NCBI GenBank assembly: GCA_046760445.1
Contig: JBHIEE010000129.1
Coordinates: 1-7,232 of the forward strand
Direction: 5' to 3'
DNA length: 7,232 bases
DNA from: JBHIEE01 sp046760445
GTDB lineage: Bacteria > Acidobacteriota > Aminicenantia > JdFR-78
Position 1 is the stretch's first letter, and each line of letters begins with the position of its first letter. Below the pieces are notes generated by a model that saw only the letters and a program-made list of their open reading frames with translations, searched no databases and was not told the DNA's origin. Position numbers and translations under genes: made by a program. Shown here piece by piece: positions 1 through 4,844 of the stretch.

Positions 1-35
1 CAGGATAATATATTATTTAAAAGAGTTTTCACACA

Positions 36-134
36 ATCTGACGTTTGCGGATATGAGAAGTTGCTCGACCAAAGGGAAAGCAATTTGGGTGTAGCGAGCT
101 TGCGAACGAAACCTCATATCCGCTGTTGTACGCC
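36..134. repeat. attC-like nested palindrome beside the DUF3788 gene
   Basis: An 11-bp perfect inverted repeat (GCGGATATGAG at 47-57, CTCATATCCGC at 113-123) encloses two shorter nested pairings: GCTCG 63-67 with CGAGC 95-99, and CCAAA 69-73 with TTTGG 84-88. The result is a long bulged stem. Just outside it lie ATCTGAC (36-42) and GTTGTAC (125-131), each 6 of 7 matches to the integron core sites RYYYAAC and GTTRRRY. This is the architecture of an integron attC site: core sites outside and an imperfect palindrome inside. It lies downstream of the DUF3788 stop, where a cassette attC belongs. The two core sites are poorly complementary to each other, so the assignment is inference. The stem could also serve as a transcription terminator or REP-like repeat. 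Confidence 0.5.
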
Positions 135-152
135 GCATTCATAATATTAGAA

Positions 153-572
153 TCAATTATCGATTTTTATATTTATTAATTTCTTTATATCCATTAAACA
201 GCTATCATCATTAACTCTAATTGTGAGACCTCTTCCTTCTGCATATTTTCTAGCTGCTAATACTTCTTCTTTCAGATCCTGTGAAATGTCTTCATTATTT
301 ATCGCATTTACGGCTTTGTCACCAAAAACAAATGTTATTTTGAAGTACCCATCACACACATTTACAAAGAATAGGTTACGCTTTTTATACAAAGTCTTCA
401 AAAGCCAACCGTTTTTCTTCCCATAGTATTTCCATTCTGCAGTCGTTTCACCCAGTGTTTCTTTAATAAAACTCCTAATCTCTTTTAGGTATTGATAATT
501 TAAACCTAATTTTTTTTCTACCAGTGTGTCATTTGGGACAATTTCTTTTTGTAAAAATGCATTTTCAGACAT
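153..572 (-). CDS. DUF3788 family protein
   Basis: This 139-residue cytosolic protein has no signal peptide or membrane segment. It shows the DUF3788 signature: W47 followed by YYGKK (49-53) and GW (55-56), an aromatic-rich strand pair around 68-82, FGDKA (83-87), and ARKYAEGRG (107-115), ending in a short hydrophobic segment. Its length is normal for the family, whose biochemical function is unknown to me. The ATG start is fixed by a strong Shine-Dalgarno, AAGGAGG (plus positions 578-584), five bases upstream. The gene lies between 12-bp inverted repeats and ahead of an attC-like palindrome, on the same strand as the recombinase genes upstream, so it reads like a captured cassette gene. It ends with TGA. 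I am confident in the family and much less so in the cassette interpretation. Confidence 0.8.
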   Translation of the reverse strand: MSENAFLQKEIVPNDTLVEKKLGLNYQYLKEIRSFIKETLGETTAEWKYYGKKNGWLLKTLYKKRNLFFVNVCDGYFKITFVFGDKAVNAINNEDISQDLKEEVLAARKYAEGRGLTIRVNDDSCLMDIKKLINIKIDN

Positions 573-577
573 TTTAA

Positions 578-584
578 CCTCCTT
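578..584 (-). promoter_or_regulatory. Strong ribosome binding site of the DUF3788 gene
   Basis: The minus strand reads AAGGAGG, then five bases, then ATG. This is a near-perfect Shine-Dalgarno and it fixes the start at 572. Confidence 0.8.
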
Positions 585-602
585 ATAGTTCTATTTGAAT
601 AT

Positions 603-614
603 GGCGTACAACAG
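603..614. repeat. 12-bp inverted repeat partner of 123-134
   Basis: GGCGTACAACAG here is the exact reverse complement of CTGTTGTACGCC at 123-134. The two copies bracket the DUF3788 gene as a ~490-bp unit. In an integron reading, GTTGTAC on the minus strand here would be the recombination core at the upstream edge of the cassette, and its complement at the other end would open the cassette's own attC. Confidence 0.6.
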
Positions 615-621
615 TTAATAA

Positions 622-675
622 CCGCATTATTGCGTTTATGCCTCCAATTTGGTATATTATCCGCATTATTGCGTT
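622..675. repeat. Tandem copies of a 15-bp hairpin-forming repeat
   Basis: CCGCATTATTGCGTT occurs at 622-636 and again at 661-675, a 39-bp period. Each copy contains CGCA-TTAT-TGCG, a 4-bp stem with a 4-base loop. The repeats lie in the spacer between the recombinase stop (682) and the DUF3788 gene, where a recombination or attachment site for that enzyme could be. The function as a recombinase-binding site is inferred. Confidence 0.5.
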
Positions 676-681
676 AATACC

Positions 682-1227
682 CTACCTCTTTTTTAAATTA
701 TCCAAGGGGCTTTTAACCCTGCACAAATCTTTAGTGCTTACATGGGTATATATTTCTGTCGTTTTTGAACTTTTATGACCTAACGGTTCCTGAATATACC
801 TCAAATCCGTCCCACCTTCAAGCAGGTGTGTAGCAAAACTATGACGGAGAGTATGAACCGATACCTTTTTCTTTAGCCCTAACTCTCTAACCACTGACTC
901 TAATATTGCCTCAACGGTCCTTGGAGAGATGTGTTTCCCAGGTTTAGCCCCTGGAAATAACCATACAGCAGGGTTGTATTCATTCCTATACTTTCTTAAT
1001 TCTTTCAAAGCGACTTCAGATAAAACTGTATATCTATCTTTTCTTCCTTTAAAACTTTTAATATGAATCAAATTCCTCTCGCTGTCAATATCTTCTACCC
1101 GTAATCTTACTATTTCACTCACCCTGAACCCAGCAGAATAAACCAACATGATTATTGTTTTGTGTTTGAGGTTCTTGATCGCTTGAAGTAGCTGTCCTAC
1201 TTCCTCTTGGCTAAGCTCGGTGGGCAA
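682..1227 (-). CDS. Tyrosine recombinase, catalytic part (split gene)
   Basis: This is the catalytic domain of a XerC/XerD-type tyrosine recombinase, which cuts and rejoins DNA at specific sites through a 3'-phosphotyrosine intermediate. The full catalytic set is visible: R35 in AGFRVSE, K60 in FKGRKDR, H125 and R128 in HTLRHSF, H151 in LGHKSS, and nucleophile Y160 in EIYTHV. The RRHH-containing insertion of true IntI integrases is absent. The frame is the same as that of the part upstream (1231-1773); only an in-frame TGA and one AAG codon separate them, so the two were almost certainly one ~363-residue protein. The start given is TTG; translation might restart there after the TGA, since purine-rich AAGAAAGAG precedes it, or the gene may be dead. 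In QEPLGH, a proline stands where relatives usually have leucine (QELLGH), a second possible sign of decay. Confidence 0.75.
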   Translation of the reverse strand: MPTELSQEEVGQLLQAIKNLKHKTIIMLVYSAGFRVSEIVRLRVEDIDSERNLIHIKSFKGRKDRYTVLSEVALKELRKYRNEYNPAVWLFPGAKPGKHISPRTVEAILESVVRELGLKKKVSVHTLRHSFATHLLEGGTDLRYIQEPLGHKSSKTTEIYTHVSTKDLCRVKSPLDNLKKR

Positions 1228-1230
1228 CTT

Positions 1231-1773
1231 TCACTCTTTCTTGGGCCTAGGCAGGTTTCCAACCATCTTTGGCATGTTCAGTACACGGTCATACAGAAAT
1301 TTTATAGCACTTACTGCTTGATCATGATATGCCCTCGACACCTTCTCCTTATCAATCAGGTGAAGTATGTACTCCCTGATATGACTTTCATCCAGTTGCC
1401 TTGGATCTTTCAGAAAATATCTGATAAACCGCTCTATATGGTGCAAATACGCCTTCCGGGTCTTCTGGCTATATCCCTTCAGTTTAAGCTCTTTCACTAC
1501 CACTTCGGTAATTTCAATCCAACCCAGTGTCTGTGTCTCCCTCGCTGGAGAGATAGAAGCCTGCAATGCAGGATCTATGTGGATTTCTTCCCCGGCAAAT
1601 AGCGTTAAAATATTCTCTAGAATATCCTTCGAATAAGGAAAACTCCAATATTTCTCTTTTGGATGCCATCTGTAACCATTAATGTTTTTAATCTTAGCAA
1701 TATGAGCAGGATTATAAGAAAAAGCAACTGTTATCCTGCTTGATTCTTCTTTTCCAATCTTAATTTCTCTCAT
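1231..1773 (-). CDS. Tyrosine recombinase, N-terminal DNA-binding part (split gene)
   Basis: This is the N-terminal half of the recombinase, closed by TGA at 1231-1233. Residues ~88-165 form the SAM-like core-binding domain that clamps the DNA target (WIEITEVVVKELKLKGYSQKTRKAYLHHIERFIRYF). Residues ~14-68 are an extra domain not found in XerC/XerD: ITVAFSYNPAHIAKIKN, then GYRWHPKEKYWSFPYS. It resembles the HARP domain of SMARCAL1, a DNA-structure-binding module (by-eye resemblance only). The protein stops at RPKKE, directly before KLPTELS of the catalytic part. No strong Shine-Dalgarno precedes the ATG at 1773; a plausible promoter lies at 1797-1825. The half protein should lack cleavage activity unless it works together with the downstream half or the TGA is read through. 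Confidence 0.7.
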   Translation of the reverse strand: MREIKIGKEESSRITVAFSYNPAHIAKIKNINGYRWHPKEKYWSFPYSKDILENILTLFAGEEIHIDPALQASISPARETQTLGWIEITEVVVKELKLKGYSQKTRKAYLHHIERFIRYFLKDPRQLDESHIREYILHLIDKEKVSRAYHDQAVSAIKFLYDRVLNMPKMVGNLPRPKKE

Positions 1774-1796
1774 TATGGTTACTATTTTTTAGCCAA

Positions 1797-1825
1797 ATAG
1801 TAGTAAATTAGCTATCTAAGATCAA
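1797..1825 (-). promoter_or_regulatory. Candidate promoter of the recombinase gene
   Basis: On the minus strand, TTGATC (1820-1825) and TACTAT (1797-1802) are 17 bases apart, each 4 of 6 matches to the consensus boxes, 24 bases upstream of the ATG. ACTATTT (1781-1787) and AAATAGT (1795-1801) form an inverted repeat overlapping the -10 box, which could be an operator. It is not followed by a T run on the minus strand, so a terminator for the pilin operon is unlikely. Confidence 0.35.
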
Positions 1826-1856
1826 GTTCTTATATCTCCTGAATATTGCTCATGAA

Positions 1857-2282
1857 TTATATCTTCGCTGCCTTTATCCTTCCTGAAATTGCGATGGTGA
1901 TTTTATATTTTCCAGTAGAATTAGAGACATAAATTGAGGCTAAATTGGAAACGGTTCCATTGGGATGAAAAGTAGGACTGTTATTAGCTGAAATATCGAC
2001 TCTCTCAAGAATGGTTTTCTCTTCCTGTTTCCACTCGTTTTGGATAGAGTCAAATTTTTCCACTGCATACCCATCTTTGTAAAATTTCACTTTGAATTTG
2101 GTTCCTTGAAAAATGGCTTTGTTTTTAGCATAGGTCAGCCGAGAAGTTATTTCTCGGGTGGCTCTTTTGAGCTGATATTTGGGAGCCATCCGCTGAAGAG
2201 CTGGAAGAGAAAGAGTGAGTAAAATTCCCATAATGGAAATAGCAGTTAATACTTCTAATAATGAAAATCCTTTTTCTTTCAT
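1857..2282 (-). CDS. GspH/FimT-type minor pseudopilin
   Basis: This 141-residue prepilin starts MKEKG|FSLLE: a short basic leader, prepilin peptidase cleavage between G5 and F6, a phenylalanine that would be N-methylated, and the conserved glutamate at mature position 5. A hydrophobic helix runs to about residue 29. Then comes an amphipathic stretch with YAKNKAIFQGTKFKVKF (51-67) and, near the end, FHPNGTVS (105-112) and SGRIKAAKI. The F-x-x-x-G-T plus terminal GRI pattern is typical of GspH/FimT. These proteins belong to the minor-pilin tip complex that starts assembly of a type IV pilus or type II pseudopilus. It is the last gene of the operon. Its start lies one base after the stop of four-helix bundle gene A, and its Shine-Dalgarno (GAGGT) lies within the end of that inserted unit. 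Confidence 0.8.
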   Translation of the reverse strand: MKEKGFSLLEVLTAISIMGILLTLSLPALQRMAPKYQLKRATREITSRLTYAKNKAIFQGTKFKVKFYKDGYAVEKFDSIQNEWKQEEKTILERVDISANNSPTFHPNGTVSNLASIYVSNSTGKYKITIAISGRIKAAKI

Positions 2283-2283
2283 G

Positions 2284-2694
2284 CTAAACCTCTTTTTTTA
2301 AGTGCTGCAGTGCTGCTGTGTCGCAGTGCTGCAGTTTTTTCTTAAGATAAGCTATGAAACCATTAATTAGTTTCCCAATTAATTTTGATTTTTGGTAAGC
2401 AAGGGTGAATTCTTCTTGGTTAATATAATTTTGATCTAAGGCGATATATAAATGGCTTTGCAGTTCTGAATTTGAGGAAGAAGAAAAGTCTAAAAATCTG
2501 GTGAATTCTTTATCTGAATGTCTTTCAAACCCTTCGGCGATATTTGCCATTATCGATATCGCTGCTCTCTTTATTTGATCTCTTAAAGCGTAATCTCTCT
2601 CAAAGGATTCCTTCTTGCTTATTTGATAAATAATTTTCGTCAGTTCTCTGGCCTCTTGCCAAGCTTTGATATCTTCAAATTTTTCTAATTTCAT
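2284..2694 (-). CDS. S23-family four-helix bundle protein, copy A
   Basis: This 136-residue cytosolic helical protein belongs to the S23/23S-rRNA-intervening-sequence family. The signature is clear: FEDIKAWQEARELTKIIYQI (6-25), FERDYALRDQIKRAAISI (31-48), MANIAEGFER (49-58), EFTRFLDFSSSSNSELQSHLYIA (63-85), then two more helices ending at IAYLKKK (114-120). Relatives assemble into rings; their role is uncertain, and nucleic acid binding has been suggested. The ATG at 2694 is chosen over a TTG six codons earlier because GGAGG (2700-2704) sits properly before it. The last 16 residues (LQHCDTAALQHLKKEV) are translated from the CTGCAG-rich 3' repeat and do not belong to the conserved fold. The gene lies between pilX-like and gspH-like genes and appears to be cargo of an inserted unit, not a pilus component. 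Confidence 0.85.
   Translation of the reverse strand: MKLEKFEDIKAWQEARELTKIIYQISKKESFERDYALRDQIKRAAISIMANIAEGFERHSDKEFTRFLDFSSSSNSELQSHLYIALDQNYINQEEFTLAYQKSKLIGKLINGFIAYLKKKLQHCDTAALQHLKKEV
2299..2334. repeat. CTGCAG-rich 3' repeat, copy A
   Basis: This is a run of GTGCTGCAG-like units with partial dyad symmetry: CTGCAG occurs at both ends around GCAGTGCTGC/GCAGCACTGC-type arms. It is translated on the minus strand as the C-terminal tail of the four-helix bundle protein. The copy at 4361-4395 differs by one substitution in the repeat and a one-base change in the adjoining T run. Confidence 0.7.
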
Positions 2695-2717
2695 CTTAGC
2701 CTCCAATAACAATATTA

Positions 2718-2782
2718 GTGCTGCAGTGTTGCAGTGCTGCGGTTATCCATTTTTAACAGCAGCACGGCAGCACTGCAATACT
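2718..2782. repeat. Imperfect hairpin upstream of four-helix gene A
   Basis: Arms 2718-2742 and 2757-2782 pair at about 20 of 25 positions around a 14-nt loop that reads TTAAAAATGGATAA on the minus strand. In the operon transcript this would fold between the pilX-like stop and the four-helix start. It could act as an RNase III or other processing site, or as a transposition end. Confidence 0.65.
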
Positions 2783-2802
2783 GAAAAGGTTGAATTGATT
2801 TT

Positions 2803-4344
2803 TCATTGGATTTCCTGCCAGGATGATATTTCAAAAGATGAAATTAAAATGAGGGGGATTATTGATAATGGGTAATTTGAGAATGAATTTTCGCCTCTTA
2901 AGAGTCGATTATCAAGAGCAATTTCTAAATTGTTGTCATTAGAATTCAGCGAAGAAGCTTGGATGCTCCCAAATACTTGAACATTTTTATCCTCTCCTTT
3001 AAGTTCAAATCCCTGACCTTTTGTCACCAAACAAGCTTGAATTTTTATCTCATTCGGAGAGTCCTCAGCTATTGAAATTCCCCCTTCTTTTTCTGAGTCA
3101 TCAAAGAAATCTTTTCCTGTGGAGAATAGATTTAATTGTGTATCAGAATCTTTAACATAAGGGATTCCCTCTTCCCATTTAACTCCCTGGAGAATAAGAT
3201 GAGAGGAAATATCAATCTTGTCTGATGAGATAATAGTTAGATTTAGCCCTTTTAAAATTGAAGGGATTTCCTGGTCATCAACTAAAACAGGCATCCCATC
3301 GGAGTTAACTATTCCCCCTCCTAATGATTTGATTTTTCCATTCACAATTATTATCCCTAAAGGAATCAAATCATAATAGACACACTCAGTTGGAGAGAAA
3401 AAAACGGTTTTACTTTCTTCTAAGCTGAATTTAATCACCCAGGTCCCCTTTTCCATAAAAAATCCAACCACTTGATAGCTTTCATCTATGGCCAGAATCA
3501 TTTTTTCTAAATCTCCTTCAACATATATCCCCCCTAAGCCAAGATCATCTTTAATTAAATAAACACCTGATGGAATCGGTTCATTTATTTCTTCTAAGCC
3601 TAAGGCTCTTCTTAGCTCTAAATAGCTTAGATTTTGGGGATAAAAATATTCTATTTTGAGAGCCTTAAGTAATTGAGCATTCGCTTCCTCGGGAATTATT
3701 TCAGTGCCTGGGAAATAAGTCTTTTTTGGACTTAACCTCTTATCAGAAGAAACAAACTCAATTTTATTTCTTTTTAAAAATTCTTCTACTGTCTCATTTT
3801 CTGATTTTTTCTCTACCAAAAGAGGAAATAAAAAAAGAGGCACACGGCCAGCAAAAAGGCTTAGTGTTCCCTTAAGAATGCTTTGACTTGAAAAATAGGA
3901 GTTTTCAATCCCACCTTTTGAATCTATTTTAAATTCATATTCAGATTGAAAAAAACTTTTGTTTTCTCTGATATTTCTCAGGGAGAAGCTTGATTCTGTT
4001 CTCCATTTCAGTTTTTTCCAGCTTTCTTCTTCTATTAAAGGTAAAGGTTTATTTAGAATATGCTCAATTATTTTTACCCCATTTTGATGAGCATCCTGTT
4101 TATAATTATCTATCTGTTCTGCCGTTAAACCAGGAGGAGAGCTATAATTAATGATGAAATTATATAATCCAATGTAATCCTTTTTAATGCCGCATTCAGA
4201 TGCATATTGAGAGGAAAGATAGAATTTATGATATGCACTTGCTTTATAATGAACCTGAGAAAGAAAGAGCAATCCCATCCCTAAAATGGTTAAGATTAAA
4301 GTAATAAATAAAGAAACCAGTAAAATTATTCCTTTTTCATTCAT
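2803..4344 (-). CDS. Large PilX/GspK-like minor pilin
   Basis: The 513-residue protein begins MNEKG|IILLVSLFITLILTILGMGLLFL: a basic leader, a glycine before the probable prepilin cleavage site and one hydrophobic helix (6-28). Mature position 5 is valine, not glutamate, as in PilX- and GspK-type tip pilins. SSQYASECGIKK (44-55) matches the PilX N-terminal pattern of a helix ending in A-x-E-x-G. The rest (~60-513) is a large extracytoplasmic region that I cannot assign. Residues ~250-480 contain many short strand-glycine units (GGIYVEGDL, GIIIVNGKIKSLGGG, LNLTIISSDKIDI), suggesting a beta-solenoid-like fold. It is much longer than usual PilX (~200 residues). It starts one base after the stop of four-helix gene B, whose unit supplies the Shine-Dalgarno (AGAGGT). 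The stop is TGA. Confidence 0.65.
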   Translation of the reverse strand: MNEKGIILLVSLFITLILTILGMGLLFLSQVHYKASAYHKFYLSSQYASECGIKKDYIGLYNFIINYSSPPGLTAEQIDNYKQDAHQNGVKIIEHILNKPLPLIEEESWKKLKWRTESSFSLRNIRENKSFFQSEYEFKIDSKGGIENSYFSSQSILKGTLSLFAGRVPLFLFPLLVEKKSENETVEEFLKRNKIEFVSSDKRLSPKKTYFPGTEIIPEEANAQLLKALKIEYFYPQNLSYLELRRALGLEEINEPIPSGVYLIKDDLGLGGIYVEGDLEKMILAIDESYQVVGFFMEKGTWVIKFSLEESKTVFFSPTECVYYDLIPLGIIIVNGKIKSLGGGIVNSDGMPVLVDDQEIPSILKGLNLTIISSDKIDISSHLILQGVKWEEGIPYVKDSDTQLNLFSTGKDFFDDSEKEGGISIAEDSPNEIKIQACLVTKGQGFELKGEDKNVQVFGSIQASSLNSNDNNLEIALDNRLLRGENSFSNYPLSIIPLILISSFEISSWQEIQ

Positions 4345-4345
4345 T

Positions 4346-4756
4346 CTAACCTCTTTTTTTAAGTGCTGCAGTGCTGCTGTGTCGCAGTGCCGCAGTTTTT
4401 TTCTTAAGATAAGCTATGAAACCATTAATTAGTTTCCCAATTAATTTTGATTTTTGGTAAGCAAGGGTGAATTCTTCTTGGTTAATATAATTTTGATCTA
4501 AGGCGATATATAAATGGCTTTGCAGTTCTGAATTTGAGGAAGAAGAAAAGTCTAAAAATCTGGTGAATTCTTTATCTGAATGTCTTTCAAACCCTTCGGC
4601 GATATTTGCCATTATCGATATCGCTGCTCTCTTTATTTGATCTCTTAAAGCGTAATCTCTCTCAAAGGATTCCTTCTTGCTTATTTGATAAATAATTTTC
4701 GTCAGTTCTCTGGCCTCTTGCCAAGCTTTAATATCTTCAAATTTTTCTAATTTCAT
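4346..4756 (-). CDS. S23-family four-helix bundle protein, copy B
   Basis: Copy B is identical in protein sequence to copy A over residues 1-120; I see one synonymous base change in that stretch. It has the same signature (FEDIKAWQEARELTKIIYQI, QIKRAAISIMANIAEGFER, NSELQSHLYIAL). The tail differs completely (TAALRHSSTAALKKRG) because the T run after the last helix has one more base, so the CTGCAG-rich repeat is read in another frame. A one-base difference near GAGGTT still gives a TAG one base before the pilX-like ATG. The ATG at 4756 is preferred over the upstream TTG; its Shine-Dalgarno is weaker (GAAGG, 4762-4766) than in copy A (GGAGG). It lies between the pilW-like and pilX-like genes. 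Confidence 0.85.
   Translation of the reverse strand: MKLEKFEDIKAWQEARELTKIIYQISKKESFERDYALRDQIKRAAISIMANIAEGFERHSDKEFTRFLDFSSSSNSELQSHLYIALDQNYINQEEFTLAYQKSKLIGKLINGFIAYLKKKTAALRHSSTAALKKRG
4361..4395. repeat. CTGCAG-rich 3' repeat, copy B
   Basis: This is the same repeat as at 2299-2334, with GTGCCGCAG in place of GTGCTGCAG and one extra T following. It encodes the alternative tail of four-helix protein B. Confidence 0.7.
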
Positions 4757-4779
4757 CTTAGCCTTCAATAACAATATTA

Positions 4780-4844
4780 GTACTGCGGTGCTGCTGTGCC
4801 GCGGTCATCCATTTTTAACAGCAGCACTGCAGAACTGCAGCACT
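4780..4844. repeat. Imperfect hairpin upstream of four-helix gene B
   Basis: Arms 4780-4804 and 4819-4844 pair at about 18 of 24 positions around the loop TTAAAAATGGATGA (minus strand). That loop differs by one base from copy A, while the arms differ at about 9 of 51 positions. Confidence 0.65.

Larger units (their letters stand above)
2287..2782 (-). mobile_element. Four-helix bundle insertion unit, copy A
   Basis: This 496-bp block matches 4348-4844 from end to end: hairpin, gene, CTGCAG-rich 3' repeat, T/A run and GAGGTT. The ends carry related inverted sequences: AGTATTGCAGTGCTGC at the 5' end against AGTGCTGCAGTGCTGC from the reversed 3' end. It interrupts the pilin operon between the pilX-like stop (20 bases away) and the gspH-like ATG. 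No transposase is encoded, so spread would need help in trans. Its form, a four-helix bundle ORF flanked by complementary sequence, parallels the intervening sequences of 23S rRNA genes (known in Leptospira and Coxiella), here in an mRNA. Mobility is inferred from duplication; no target-site duplication is evident by eye. Confidence 0.65.
4348..4844 (-). mobile_element. Four-helix bundle insertion unit, copy B
   Basis: This is the second 497-bp unit, one base longer than copy A because of a T-run indel. Its ends are inverted repeats: AGTGCTGCAGT at the 5' end and its complement within the 3' repeat. The 5' boundary falls inside the stop codon of the pilW-like gene (TAG, 4843-4845), so the unit may complete that stop. 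The 3' boundary leaves only a few bases before the pilX-like ATG and includes its Shine-Dalgarno. Mobility is inferred from the two near-identical copies in consecutive junctions of one operon. Confidence 0.65.

Noticed and set aside
223..426. Plus-strand 67-codon frame opposite the DUF3788 gene
   Set aside because: It is a shadow of a clear family member on the other strand, with no supporting signals. The same applies to plus-strand frames at 1207-1602, 2040-2222, 2666-2875 and 5611-5796.
1231..1233. TGA recoded as an amino acid (alternative genetic code or selenocysteine)
   Set aside because: The DUF3788 and PilX-like genes end in TGA at family-appropriate places, no gene except the recombinase needs internal TGA, and no selenocysteine-type hairpin is evident after it.
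682..1773. Calling the recombinase an integron integrase (IntI)
   Set aside because: The additional IntI-specific segment with the RRHH-type motif between the catalytic boxes is missing; the sequence is XerD-like.
1781..1801. Rho-independent terminator after the pilin operon
   Set aside because: The ACTATTT/AAATAGT stem is AT-only and no T run follows it in the minus-strand direction.
2284..2694. Diversity-generating retroelement with Avd accessory protein
   Set aside because: The sequence signature fits the S23 branch; no reverse transcriptase, template repeat or variable repeat with adenine-biased changes is visible in the window.
2299..2782. CRISPR array or tandem satellite from the CTGCAG repeats
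   Set aside because: The repeats are short, imperfect, arranged as inverted arms around a gene, and have no regular unique spacers.
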